A stretch of 64,000 nt of DNA from the NCBI RefSeq assembly GCF_014199395.1, contig NZ_JACIJM010000004.1, positions 124,001-188,000 of the forward strand, written 5' to 3'. Below, piece after piece: positions 18,003 to 26,712 of this stretch; the first letter of the stretch is position 1; each line of letters starts with the position of its first letter. Both the position numbers and the translations under genes were made by a program. The notes beneath the pieces were generated by a model. It saw nothing but the letters and a program-made list of their open reading frames with translations, searched no databases and was not told the DNA's origin. Source of the DNA: Yoonia ponticola (GTDB lineage: Bacteria > Pseudomonadota > Alphaproteobacteria > Rhodobacterales > Rhodobacteraceae).

Positions 18003-19163
18003 TTAGGTGCCTTTAAAAGCAGACGTACCACCCAGCAGTCGTCCGTGTTCTTGGATCGCAAAGCGGTCGGTCATGCCTGCGATATAATCCGCCACGATCC
18101 GCGCCAGCGCGATATGATCGGGGGCCGCATCCACGTCTTTGCGCCATTGTTTGGGCAGCTCATTCGGGTTTTCCATAAAGAACGGAAACAGATCGTTGAC
18201 CATCGCTGTGACCTCGACACGCATCTCGACGACAGCCGGTGCGCGGTACATGCGGTCGAACAGAAATTGCCGGATGACTTTCAGGTCGGTCCAGATTTCC
18301 GGCGTGAATTGGATCATCATGCGGCCCGCGTGCCGGATGTCATGCACCGACGCCGGATCAAGCTCTGCCAGATTGCGCCGCGCCACCTTAATGACGTCTT
18401 CGACAAGAATGCCAAAGAACCGTCGCAGGGCTTCGTGCCGCCTGCGATAGTAGTTCAAACCCGGATATTTGTGGTCCACGCGCTTAAAACACTCGTCCAG
18501 GATCGGCAGTTCCGCCAGATCGTCAGTGCTAAATAATTCTGCACGAAGACCGTCGTGTAAGTCGTGGTTATTATACGCAATATCATCGGCCAGTGCCGCG
18601 ACTTGGGCCTCGGCGCTGGCGTGAGTGTGCAGCTCTAGGTCTTGAATTTCATTGTAGGCCGCAAGCGCGTAAGGAATGTCGCCCGTGACAGGTCCGTTGT
18701 GTTTGGCGATGCCTTCCAGCGTCTCCCATGTCAGGTTCAAGCCATCCCATTCCGCGTAGTGCCGTTCCAGATCGGTGACGATCCGCAGCGCCTGTGCGTT
18801 GTGGTCAAAACCGCCGTAGGGGGCCATCAGCGCATCCAGCGCCTCTTCGCCCGTGTGCCCAAAAGGCGTGTGGCCCAGATCGTGGGCCAGCGCCACGGCC
18901 TCGGTTAGTTCAACATTCAAATCAAGTGCGGCCGCCACGGTCCGCCCGACTTGTGCCACTTCAATCGAATGGGTCAGACGGGTGCGGAAATAATCGCCCT
19001 CGTGTTCAATGAACACTTGGGTTTTATGTTTCAGCCGCCGAAAGGCGCTTGCGTGGATGATCCTGTCGCGGTCCCGCTGGAAAGGCGAGCGAAATTCGCT
19101 TTCTTCCTCAGGATAAAGCCGCCCGCGCGGATTTGCGGGGTCGGTTGCATAGGGGGCTGCCAT
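18003..19163 (-). CDS. dgt: dGTPase-like HD-domain triphosphohydrolase
   Basis: The 386-residue enzyme belongs to the deoxyguanosinetriphosphate triphosphohydrolase-like family, which converts dNTPs to nucleosides and triphosphate. The metal-binding HD set is visible: RLTHSIEVAQVGR (first His), LAHDLGHTPFGHTGE (His-Asp) and ALADDIAYNNHDLHDG (later Asp). The start PFQRDRDRIIHASAFRRLKH is typical. ATG 19163 is chosen because the upstream extension is unlike the family. It is divergent from erpA, with about 110 bp between starts, an arrangement common in alphaproteobacteria. Confidence 0.92.
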   Translation of the reverse strand: MAAPYATDPANPRGRLYPEEESEFRSPFQRDRDRIIHASAFRRLKHKTQVFIEHEGDYFRTRLTHSIEVAQVGRTVAAALDLNVELTEAVALAHDLGHTPFGHTGEEALDALMAPYGGFDHNAQALRIVTDLERHYAEWDGLNLTWETLEGIAKHNGPVTGDIPYALAAYNEIQDLELHTHASAEAQVAALADDIAYNNHDLHDGLRAELFSTDDLAELPILDECFKRVDHKYPGLNYYRRRHEALRRFFGILVEDVIKVARRNLAELDPASVHDIRHAGRMMIQFTPEIWTDLKVIRQFLFDRMYRAPAVVEMRVEVTAMVNDLFPFFMENPNELPKQWRKDVDAAPDHIALARIVADYIAGMTDRFAIQEHGRLLGGTSAFKGT

Positions 19164-19274
19164 TGGTGTCCCTGCCCTTTTATCTTCACAAAACCGCGTC
19201 TTGCCCAACGTGGCCTTGTTGTGTTTGCCTGACGCCTCTATATTACAAATGTAACAGAACCGTAAGGTGCCAAG

Positions 19275-19601
19275 ATGCTGACCCTGCCCCCAAAAGTCAC
19301 AGAACGCGCGTTTGAACGCCTCGCCGAGATTGGTGCCGCTGCCCAAGGTAAGGCCCTGCGCGTCGCGGTTGAAGGCGGCGGCTGTTCCGGTTTCCAGTAC
19401 GAGATTGATCTGGACGAGCCTAAGGACGACGATCTGGTCCTTGAGGGCCATGGTGAAAAGGTGCTGATTGATAGCGTCTCGTTGCCGTTCCTGACCGAAG
19501 CTGTGATTACATTCTCCGAGGAATTGATCGGCGCGCGCTTTGTGATCGAAAATCCCAATGCTACGTCGTCCTGCGGCTGCGGCACGTCGTTCTCAATGTA
19601 G
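19275..19601 (+). CDS. erpA: Iron-sulfur cluster insertion protein, A-type
   Basis: The 108-residue A-type carrier delivers Fe-S clusters to target proteins. The three ligand cysteines are present: Cys37 in GGGCSGFQY and Cys100/Cys102 in SCGCGTSF. The C-terminal SSCGCGTSFSM is the family signature. It sits divergent from dgt and one base before the thioesterase gene (TAG-C-ATG), suggesting a shared transcript. Confidence 0.93.
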   Translation: MLTLPPKVTERAFERLAEIGAAAQGKALRVAVEGGGCSGFQYEIDLDEPKDDDLVLEGHGEKVLIDSVSLPFLTEAVITFSEELIGARFVIENPNATSSCGCGTSFSM

Positions 19602-19602
19602 C

Positions 19603-20037
19603 ATGAGCCACGCGCCCAAAGACATTTTGACACGCGGCCAAGAACGCGGATCGCATGGCCGTCAGCAGGATGAAGGCGTGTTGGTCATTCGCACCATTGC
19701 CATGCCTGCCGACACAAACCCCTCGGGTGATATATTTGGCGGCTGGTTGATGTCACAGATGGACCTTGCCGCTGGCAACATGGCGGGCCGTGTCTCGCAA
19801 GGGCGCTGTGCAACCGTGTCGGTTGAAGCGTTGCAATTTTTGCGGCCTGTGAAAGTTGGGGATGAAGTCACGCTCTACGCGACCCTGCGCAAAGTAGGCC
19901 GCACGTCGATGCGTATCCACGTCGACGCATGGGGCCGCCCGCGCTATTCCGACAAAGCCGCCAAAGTGACCGACGCGGACTTTGTTTTTGTGGCCTTGGA
20001 TGAAGAGGGTAACGCCCGTCCGGTGTTTGATACCTAA
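19603..20037 (+). CDS. Acyl-CoA thioesterase (YciA type, hotdog fold)
   Basis: The 144-residue protein hydrolyses acyl-CoA to free acid and CoA. The hotdog signature is clear: MPADTNPSGDIFGGWLMSQM with the catalytic Asp in SGDIFGGW, followed by DLAAGNMAGR, VSVEALQFLRPVKVGDEV and SMRIHVDAWGR. ATG 19603 is one base after the erpA stop, supporting co-translation or co-transcription. Confidence 0.9.
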   Translation: MSHAPKDILTRGQERGSHGRQQDEGVLVIRTIAMPADTNPSGDIFGGWLMSQMDLAAGNMAGRVSQGRCATVSVEALQFLRPVKVGDEVTLYATLRKVGRTSMRIHVDAWGRPRYSDKAAKVTDADFVFVALDEEGNARPVFDT

Positions 20038-20169
20038 ACGAAGATTGGTGCGGGCCTCTGGTCCGGCAGACGTCGCCAAAAGCCAAATCCCTGCATATAT
20101 CACCTGTTGGAATTGTGCGCCCAATCGCGGTAACCTCGTTTTGTTGTTTAATGAGTGCGGGAGTTATCA

Positions 20170-21327
20170 ATGGCCTTAACGTTGAAAGCAATTTTGCTTG
20201 CGAGCGCGACCACCCTGATGGGCTGCGCTATCCCCAAAGACGGTTCTGTTGCCCGCCTAGCCGCAGCACTTTCGTTGTTTGATGAAGCAAATATTGTTCA
20301 TAATTTCAGCAATATGGGGGCCGCGTTCAACACCGTCGCTCTGACAGCCACCAGCCCAGCCACGCCTTTTCCCGAAGGCAAACAACTGACGTTCTATTCC
20401 GATTTTGATGCGTGGCGCATTGCGCGGAACACAACGGCTATTGTTGTCCTCAAGGACGGACAGATCGTGTTTGAGGACTATTATCTGGGAACCTCGCGCG
20501 ATGATAAGCGGGTCTCTTGGTCGACGGCAAAGTCCTATGTGTCCGCCCTCATCGGCATCGTGGTCGCACGTGCCGATATTCAAAGCATCGACGATCCCGT
20601 CACCCAATATGTGCCAGAGCTGATTGGCAGCGCCTATGACGGGACCACGATTAAGAACGTGTTGCAGATGTCGTCCGGCGTGGCTTTTGACGAAAACTAC
20701 ATGTCTTTTTGGAGCGATATCAATAGGATGGGTCGCGTTCTTGCCACTGGTGGCTCGATGGATGCTTTTGCGGCGGGAATAAAGAGGCGCTACACCGACC
20801 CCGGCCAAGAGATGCGTTATGTCTCGATCGACACGCATGTGCTGGCGATGGTGCTGCGCAACGCCACGGGGCAAAGCTTGGCTGATCTTTTGTCGGAACA
20901 TATCTTGCAGCCCTTGGGCGTCGCGCCCGGTGGCTATTATGTGGCGGACGGTTTTGACGTGGCCTTTGCGCTTGGCGGTCTCAACCTGACCACACGCGAT
21001 TACGCCCGATTTGGCGAATTGATGCGGCTGGAAGGACAGTTCCAAGGCACCCGCATTGTGCCCGCCGATTGGGTCGCCGAAAGCACCGTGCCAACCGCAA
21101 ACACAGAGCAAGGCGATCTGCAATATGGCTACCAATGGTGGATTCCACCGGATGCGCCAGAGGGCGAGTTCTTTGCGCTTGGGATTTATGGCCAGTTTAT
21201 TTACGTTGATCGGCCGAACGGCGTTGTAGTTGCGATCAATGCCGCAGACCGAAATTTCCTGATGCCCGGTGTGCTGGACGAAAATATTAGGTCCTTGCGC
21301 GCCATTTCTGAGAAAACGCGACGATAG
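20170..21327 (+). CDS. Serine hydrolase lipoprotein (beta-lactamase/DD-peptidase fold)
   Basis: The 385-residue protein has a lipoprotein signal ending LMGC (Cys at about 19). The class C beta-lactamase-like motif SxxK appears as WSTAKSYVSALIG, with a Tyr motif (RYVSIDTHVLAM) and a C-terminal GIYGQFIY in place of KTG. These proteins act on esters or peptides; most are not true beta-lactamases. The substrate is unknown. ATG 20170 is preferred over the upstream ATG since it starts the signal peptide. It lies alone between the thioesterase and xth genes. Confidence 0.82.
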   Translation: MALTLKAILLASATTLMGCAIPKDGSVARLAAALSLFDEANIVHNFSNMGAAFNTVALTATSPATPFPEGKQLTFYSDFDAWRIARNTTAIVVLKDGQIVFEDYYLGTSRDDKRVSWSTAKSYVSALIGIVVARADIQSIDDPVTQYVPELIGSAYDGTTIKNVLQMSSGVAFDENYMSFWSDINRMGRVLATGGSMDAFAAGIKRRYTDPGQEMRYVSIDTHVLAMVLRNATGQSLADLLSEHILQPLGVAPGGYYVADGFDVAFALGGLNLTTRDYARFGELMRLEGQFQGTRIVPADWVAESTVPTANTEQGDLQYGYQWWIPPDAPEGEFFALGIYGQFIYVDRPNGVVVAINAADRNFLMPGVLDENIRSLRAISEKTRR

Positions 21328-21426
21328 CGCTCTTGGGCAGTATCGCAGCACAGGTTTATCCCCCGCACCAGTGGTCAAACCTTTTCAATGTGATAGATCA
21401 CGGATCAAGCAATCGGGGGCCAAACC

Positions 21427-22209
21427 ATGAAAATCGCGACATTCAACATCAACGGCGTCAAAGCGCGGATCAATGCGCTGACCGATTGGCTGACCGAAAG
21501 CGCGCCTGACGTGGCGCTGCTGCAAGAGATCAAATCCGTTGACGAAGGCTTCCCGCGCGAGATGATCGAAGACCTTGGCTACACGGTCGAGACCCACGGT
21601 CAAAAGGGCTTTAACGGCGTCGCGATCCTGTCGAAACTGCCGCTAGAGGACATCACACGCGGATTGCCCGGTGATGATGACGACGAACAGGCCCGCTGGA
21701 TCGAAGCAACCGTGATTGGCGACACCGACGCCGTGCGTGTGTGTGGGTTGTACCTGCCCAATGGCAACCCTGCCCCCGGTCCGAAATACGATTATAAACT
21801 CGCGTGGATGGAACGGCTTCACGCCCGCGCCGAGGCGTTACTCGCTGACGAAATGCCCGCGCTGATGGCCGGTGATTACAACATCATCCCCCAGCCCGAA
21901 GACGCCAAACGCCCCGAAGCATGGACCGACGACGCGCTATTCCGCCCCGAAAGCCGCGCCGCATTCCGCAAAATCCTGAACCTTGGCTTTACCGAAGCGT
22001 TTCGCGCCCGCACATTCGGCCCCGGTCACTATTCGTTCTGGGATTATCAAGCGGGGGCATGGAACAAAGACGACGGCATCCGCATCGACCACTTCTTGTT
22101 GTCCCCACAATGCGCAGACATGTTGCAAGAATGCTGGATCGAAAAAGAAGTCCGTGGCCGCGAAAAACCATCGGATCACGTGCCAGTCTGGGTTGATCTC
22201 AAGGCCTAA
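21427..22209 (+). CDS. xth: Exodeoxyribonuclease III
   Basis: The 260-residue AP endonuclease/3' exonuclease of base excision repair shows the family metal and catalytic residues: KIATFNINGVKARI, LLQEIKS with the metal Glu, MAGDYNIIP (Asp, Asn), DGIRIDHFLLS and the final SDHVPVWVDL with the catalytic His. Its stop overlaps the convergent flavin monooxygenase stop (22206-22209). Confidence 0.95.
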   Translation: MKIATFNINGVKARINALTDWLTESAPDVALLQEIKSVDEGFPREMIEDLGYTVETHGQKGFNGVAILSKLPLEDITRGLPGDDDDEQARWIEATVIGDTDAVRVCGLYLPNGNPAPGPKYDYKLAWMERLHARAEALLADEMPALMAGDYNIIPQPEDAKRPEAWTDDALFRPESRAAFRKILNLGFTEAFRARTFGPGHYSFWDYQAGAWNKDDGIRIDHFLLSPQCADMLQECWIEKEVRGREKPSDHVPVWVDLKA

Positions 22210-23378
22210 ACCGGCGTGAAGTGATGCAACTTTGGCGCGTCATAATCATAGAGCCAGCCAAGTCGTTTCAAAAACGCATTTGGGGCCACGCGCCCTAAAA
22301 CACCCAGCCCCGCATGGGCCACACGGCGCGGGATACCGTCCAGATGATAGTTCCGCGCATTGGCATTGGCAGCGTTGATCGCATCTGTGACACGCGGCTG
22401 GCGGTGGGCTTGGTAGCCTTTCAACGCCCGCTCTAAGGACGCATCGTGCTGACAACAGGCGGCCAAGGTTATCGCGTCCTCAATCGCCAAATTCGCACCC
22501 TGCGCCAAGAATGGCAGCGTCGGGTGCGCAGCATCACCAATCAACGCGACCGCGCCGTCTTGTTGCCAACGCCCTGCAACCGGATGCCGGAACAGGCCCC
22601 ACAGGCACACGTCTGTCACATCGGCCAAAAGCGCGCGCAAGTCAGGAGCCATATCGGCAAAAACAGCTTGCAGGTTTGCGGGATCGTCGGCGTGCTGCCA
22701 ACCTTCGTCGGCCCAGTCGGTCCGTTCTTGCACGGCCACGACATTCAACATTCCATCACGTAACGGATAGGTCACGACATGGCGATCCGGTGCCATCCAG
22801 ATCTGGGCTCTCGCCTCGGCATCTTCGCGTTTGACCAAAGCCCGCCAAGCAACTTGGCCCGTGAAAAACGGACGACCCGGACCATTGAGCAGCGCACGCA
22901 TCTGCGAATGCAAACCGTCCGCGCCAATCGTCAGGGTTGGGGCGACCATCGCACCATCAACCATGAACCGACCGTCAGAGGTAATACTAGCAATGCGGGT
23001 ATTTAACAGGATCGTCACGCCAGCAGCGCGGCAGGCGGCCTCAAGAACGCCCAGCAAATCTGCACGGTGATAAAAACGGTAAGTAGGCGACTGCGTGCTC
23101 AGATCAAACCGCGCAATCTGGCGGCCCGTCACAGCATCCATCGGACAAGCGGCATCCGCCGTGATCCCGACACGCGCCAAGGCATCGTCCAGACCTAGCG
23201 CATTCAAAACACGCGCACCATTTGGGGTAATTTGCAGACCTGCGCCGACTTCAGTCAGCGCAGCTGCTTGTTCGTAAACTGTCACGTCAGCGCCCGTTTG
23301 CGCAAACGCCAAAGCGGTGGTTAGACCGCCGATCCCTGCCCCAATAATGGCAACCCGGCGGCCAACATTCGCTTGCAT
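22206..23378 (-). CDS. FAD-dependent aromatic-ring monooxygenase (salicylate hydroxylase-like)
   Basis: The 390-residue flavoprotein has the Rossmann FAD motif AIIGAGIGGLTTALAFAQTG near the N-terminus, the DG motif IGADGLHSQMR at about residue 150, and the second FAD motif VALIGDAAHPTLPFLAQGAN at about 285. This is the group A flavin monooxygenase pattern of salicylate, 3-hydroxybenzoate and related hydroxylases. The substrate cannot be told, and no ring-cleavage gene is nearby. It lies just upstream of, and on the same strand as, xth's antisense end, and 15 bp downstream of dksA. Confidence 0.88.
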   Translation of the reverse strand: MQANVGRRVAIIGAGIGGLTTALAFAQTGADVTVYEQAAALTEVGAGLQITPNGARVLNALGLDDALARVGITADAACPMDAVTGRQIARFDLSTQSPTYRFYHRADLLGVLEAACRAAGVTILLNTRIASITSDGRFMVDGAMVAPTLTIGADGLHSQMRALLNGPGRPFFTGQVAWRALVKREDAEARAQIWMAPDRHVVTYPLRDGMLNVVAVQERTDWADEGWQHADDPANLQAVFADMAPDLRALLADVTDVCLWGLFRHPVAGRWQQDGAVALIGDAAHPTLPFLAQGANLAIEDAITLAACCQHDASLERALKGYQAHRQPRVTDAINAANANARNYHLDGIPRRVAHAGLGVLGRVAPNAFLKRLGWLYDYDAPKLHHFTPV

Positions 23379-23393
23379 CTTATCGTCGCCCGA

Positions 23394-23816
23394 TCAATCG
23401 TCCCGATGTACTTTTTCGCGACGCTCGTGACGCTCTTGCGCCTCAAGGCTCATGGTCGCGATAGGACGTGCGTCCAGACGTTTCAGACTGATCGGATCGC
23501 CCGTAATTGAGCAGTACCCGAATTCGTCTTCTTCGATCCGGCGCAAAGCCGCATCAATCTTGGACACCAATTTGCGTTCGCGATCCCGTGTGCGCAATTC
23601 CAGCGCACGGTCGGTTTCTTCGGACGCACGATCTGCAACATCTGGGATGTTGCGGGTCTGGTCTTTCATGCTTGCAACGGTATCTGAACTGTTCTCAACG
23701 ATGTCAGATTTCCAAGCCAGCAACTTCCGGCGGAAGTATTCGGTTTGGCGTTCATTCATGAATGGTTCGTCTTCGGCTGGACGATAATCGTCAGGCAAGA
23801 AAACTTCAGCTTTCAT
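23394..23816 (-). CDS. dksA: DksA/TraR family RNA polymerase-binding factor lacking zinc ligands
   Basis: From ATG 23816 (GAGGGAA 7 bases upstream) the protein is 140 residues. The coiled-coil tip motif DxxDxA is intact (D59-V-A-D-R-A64), which in DksA enters the polymerase secondary channel with ppGpp. The globular C-terminus has the DksA layout (FGYCSITGDPISLKRLDARP) but only one cysteine, Cys102; the other three zinc ligands are replaced. From memory, Rhodobacter DksA-like proteins also have a non-canonical zinc region. It probably tunes rRNA and stringent-response transcription. Confidence 0.92.
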   Translation of the reverse strand: MKAEVFLPDDYRPAEDEPFMNERQTEYFRRKLLAWKSDIVENSSDTVASMKDQTRNIPDVADRASEETDRALELRTRDRERKLVSKIDAALRRIEEDEFGYCSITGDPISLKRLDARPIATMSLEAQERHERREKVHRDD

Positions 23817-23908
23817 GTCTATTTCCCTCACTTGGTCCGAGGACGTTCTCGTTAAATTATCAGACATTCGCGGACCCTCACTAAACTGGTGGACGTTTAC
23901 GCCTTCCC

Positions 23909-23954
23909 CTAGGGGTTGTCACCCCCCTTTCCCTCATATTCCACTAGGGGTTGT
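23909..23954. repeat. Direct 11-bp repeat upstream of dksA and moxR-like genes
   Basis: CTAGGGGTTGT occurs at 23909-23919 and again at 23944-23954, 35 bp apart, in the 221-bp gap between the divergent dksA and ATPase genes. The first copy is part of the palindrome CCCCTAGGGG. It may be a regulator or polymerase contact site; no known consensus is recognised. Confidence 0.5.
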
Positions 23955-24037
23955 GTGCTGCTTTTCCCTGTGATTGCGAGGTGTTGAAGCTACAGCGATT
24001 GTTGCTAATGTACGCGTTCAAACCAAGGGAAAGATTG

Positions 24038-24877
24038 ATGCAATTTACTGGCACCGACGACTATATCGCCACGGACGACCTGAAGATGGCAGTGAATGCG
24101 GCCGTGACGTTAGAGCGCCCATTACTCGTTAAAGGCGAGCCAGGCACCGGCAAGACCGAATTGGCCCGTCAGGTCAGCACCGCCTTGGGCATGCCGATGA
24201 TCGAATGGCACGTAAAGTCCACCACGAAGGCGCAGCAAGGATTGTACGAATACGACGCGGTCAGCCGCTTGCGTGACAGTCAACTTGGGGATGAAAAGGT
24301 CAACGACGTGTCCAACTACATCCGCAAGGGTAAGTTGTGGCAGGCCTTCACGGCGGACCAGCGGTCCGTGCTGCTGATCGACGAGATTGACAAGGCCGAT
24401 ATCGAGTTCCCGAACGATCTGCTGCAAGAGCTCGATAAGATGGAATTCCACGTCTACGAGACCGGCGAAACCGTCAAAGCGGTGAACCGTCCCGTCGTCA
24501 TCATCACGTCGAACAACGAGAAAGAATTGCCCGACGCTTTCCTGCGCCGTTGCTTTTTCCACTACATCCGTTTTCCGGATATCGAGACGCTGCGCAAAAT
24601 CGTCGAAGTCCACCATCCGGGCATCAAAGACGCGCTTTTGACCGCAGCCCTGACACAGTTCTACGAGATCCGAGACACGCAAGGGTTGAAAAAGAAACCG
24701 TCCACCTCAGAGGTCATCGACTGGTTGAAACTGTTGCTCGCCGAAGACCTGTCGCCCGCCGATTTGAAACGCGACGGAACCAATGCGCTGCCGAAACTGC
24801 ACGGTGCCTTGCTCAAGAATGAACAGGACGTTCACTTGTTCGAGAGGCTCGCATTTATGGCCCGTGGTCAGCGGTAA
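24038..24877 (+). CDS. MoxR-family AAA+ ATPase
   Basis: The 279-residue protein has Walker A GEPGTGKTE (about 33-41), Walker B VLLIDEIDKAD (about 108-118), a sensor 1 Asn in VVIITSNNEKELP, and the arginine-containing LPDAFLRRCFFHYIRFPD. MoxR ATPases work with a von Willebrand A (VWA) partner to insert metals or remodel protein complexes, as in CbbQ-CbbO, NorQ-NorD and RavA-ViaA. A VWA gene lies 2 kb downstream. ATG 24038 is preferred (AAGGGA about 7 bases upstream) over longer upstream starts. Confidence 0.9.
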   Translation: MQFTGTDDYIATDDLKMAVNAAVTLERPLLVKGEPGTGKTELARQVSTALGMPMIEWHVKSTTKAQQGLYEYDAVSRLRDSQLGDEKVNDVSNYIRKGKLWQAFTADQRSVLLIDEIDKADIEFPNDLLQELDKMEFHVYETGETVKAVNRPVVIITSNNEKELPDAFLRRCFFHYIRFPDIETLRKIVEVHHPGIKDALLTAALTQFYEIRDTQGLKKKPSTSEVIDWLKLLLAEDLSPADLKRDGTNALPKLHGALLKNEQDVHLFERLAFMARGQR

Positions 24878-24945
24878 GCCGCCAAACACCTACATATAGC
24901 GGGTCATTCGCCCGCTCACACAAGCTACCTGAGCCTTATGTGCAA

Positions 24946-24981
24946 CGCGCCCTCATGAATATTGGGGGCGCGGCTTTATTT
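24946..24981 (+). terminator. Hairpin terminator after the MoxR gene
   Basis: CGCGCCC (24946-24952) pairs with GGGCGCG (24966-24972), followed by GCTTTATTT. A smaller hairpin AGCGGG/CCCGCT lies just before it at 24898-24916. Together they suggest the MoxR gene has its own transcript end. Confidence 0.65.
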
Positions 24982-25114
24982 GGGTGCGTCGCTGCACTGG
25001 TTATCATTTAATTAACCTGCCCCCACCAAGATGATCACGCAACCTATGCGGTCACATAAAAAGAGGGGTCGCAATTTTGTGGCAGCAAAATTGACGCACT
25101 TGAGGAGAGACGAC

Positions 25115-25351
25115 GTGACCAAGGCAAAAATGCCGGTCAGCATTCGCCCGAACTGCGCTGGGGACTTTGCCGCGCAGCACGGGCTATGGGCCGCCTATCT
25201 GGATTTCTACGGCACTGCTTTGCCGCGAGACATCTTTAAGTTGAACCTTCACCGCCTTTGGGGCGATGATCCGGCTGACTTTCTCAGACGGGTTTACGCG
25301 CAGGTCAACAATCCTCCGACCCGTTGCACACACCAGTGGCCCGCCGCATGA
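25115..25351 (+). CDS. Truncated GNAT-like small protein, coupled to DUF2927 gene
   Basis: From GTG 25115 (GAGGAGAGA 4-8 bases upstream, a strong site) a 78-residue protein is encoded. Residues 6-50 look like the start of a GNAT acetyltransferase: MPVSIRPNCAGDFAAQHGLW then AAYLDFYGTALPRDIF. The rest of the acetyltransferase fold, including the acetyl-CoA loop, is missing, and the tail (NNPPTRCTHQWPAA) is unrelated. Its TGA overlaps the ATG of the DUF2927 gene (ATGA). It is either a decayed acetyltransferase or a fragment kept as a leader for translation of the next gene. Confidence 0.5.
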   Translation: MTKAKMPVSIRPNCAGDFAAQHGLWAAYLDFYGTALPRDIFKLNLHRLWGDDPADFLRRVYAQVNNPPTRCTHQWPAA

Positions 25352-26697
25352 GCAGGATCGCCATTCTCGCACTTGCCGCTCTCGCCGCTTGCTCACCCGC
25401 CCCACAAAACGTCGCTGCCACCCGTGCTGCACCACTTACGTCCATTCTTCCGGCTGTGAAAACATTCGCAGCGGTGCCCGTCCGCACCGTGTCACGCTCC
25501 AACACCGAAATCGCGCAAGACATTCTCGACCTGTCTTTCCGTATGGAAAGCGGCGTGCCGATCCCGTTCCTGACCCGCTTTGACGGCCCGATTAACGTCA
25601 GCGTCCAAGGCGACCTGTCGGACACGCTGGTCACAGACCTTGACCAGTTGCTCAGCAGATTGCGCCGCGAAGCGAATATCAACATTGATCTGACGAACAG
25701 CACCACGCCGCAAATCATCGTCGAAGCCGTGCCGCGCCGCATCTTGAATGCCGCCGTACCGCGTGCCGCCTGCTTTACCGTGCCGCGTGTCTCAAGCTGG
25801 GCAGAATTCCTGCGCATGCGCCGGAGTGAAACCGTCGATTGGACGAAACTGACCAAACGTGATCGCGCGATCATGTTTGTGCCGTCCGATGTGGCACCGC
25901 AAGAAATCCGCGACTGCTTGCACGAAGAACTGGCGCAGGCGCTTGGGCCTTTGAACGACCTTTACCGCCTGCCCGATTCCGTGTTCAACGACGACAACAT
26001 CCACAACGTGTTAACCAGCTTTGATATGTTGGTGCTTAAGGCGTATTATTCGCCCGAACTGGCCAACGGCATGACCCGCAGCCAAGTCGCCGAAAAACTG
26101 CCAAGCTTGTTGTCACGCCTGAACCCGTCGGGCAATCGGGTCGCAAACGCACCCGAAAACGATACCAACCGCGACTGGATTGATGCGGTGCAAACGGCGC
26201 TGTCCGGCTCTGCCACCCCGTCACGCCGCCGCGCCGCTGCCCGACAGGCAATCCAGATCGGCAACGCATTTGGCTGGGGCGGCACCCGCGAGGCATTTGC
26301 CTATTACGCGCATGGCCGCCTGCAAGTCGGCAACGATCAGCGCCGTGCCTTGGCCGACTTTGACGCCGCCGACCGCATCTACCGCGCCAACCCCGCCACG
26401 CAAATTCACGCAGCCCACATCGCGGTACAACGTGCGGCATTTGCACTCACCGCAGGTGACGCGGATGGGGTGATTGCACTGGCAAACGGGGCAATTCCAC
26501 TCGCGCGTGACCACCAGAACGCAGCTTTGCTCGCCACACTGATGATGTTCAAGGCCGAGGCCCTGTCGCTGCAAGGGAACGACGCCGAAGCCGAAGCGGT
26601 GCGGCTGGACAGTCTGGGTTGGGCGCGATACGGCTTTGGTGAAGATAGATTTGTGCAAGCCCGTCTGAACGAGATCAGGGCCCTGCGCCCGTTCTAA
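25348..26697 (+). CDS. DUF2927 domain lipoprotein
   Basis: From ATG 25348 the 449-residue protein starts with a lipoprotein signal (SRIAILALAALAAC; Cys at about 16), placing it in the periplasm or outer membrane. The DUF2927 domain spans roughly residues 50-250, with FLTRFDGPINVSVQGDLSDT, the family's CLHEELAQALGPLNDLYRLP and NVLTSFDMLVLKAYYSPEL. The HEELxQALG segment resembles a metalloprotease-like HExxQ helix, but catalytic function is unproven. The C-terminal half is alanine-rich and helical, like TPR repeats. It overlaps the preceding small gene by 4 bases and lies 15 bp before a tiny membrane protein gene. Confidence 0.85.
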   Translation: MSRIAILALAALAACSPAPQNVAATRAAPLTSILPAVKTFAAVPVRTVSRSNTEIAQDILDLSFRMESGVPIPFLTRFDGPINVSVQGDLSDTLVTDLDQLLSRLRREANINIDLTNSTTPQIIVEAVPRRILNAAVPRAACFTVPRVSSWAEFLRMRRSETVDWTKLTKRDRAIMFVPSDVAPQEIRDCLHEELAQALGPLNDLYRLPDSVFNDDNIHNVLTSFDMLVLKAYYSPELANGMTRSQVAEKLPSLLSRLNPSGNRVANAPENDTNRDWIDAVQTALSGSATPSRRRAAARQAIQIGNAFGWGGTREAFAYYAHGRLQVGNDQRRALADFDAADRIYRANPATQIHAAHIAVQRAAFALTAGDADGVIALANGAIPLARDHQNAALLATLMMFKAEALSLQGNDAEAEAVRLDSLGWARYGFGEDRFVQARLNEIRALRPF

Positions 26698-26712
26698 AGG
26701 ACACATCCTACG

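Noticed and set aside
20257..21378. Minus-strand ORF of 373 codons opposite the serine hydrolase gene
   Set aside because: It shadows a gene with a signal peptide and catalytic motif; the shadow has no domain.
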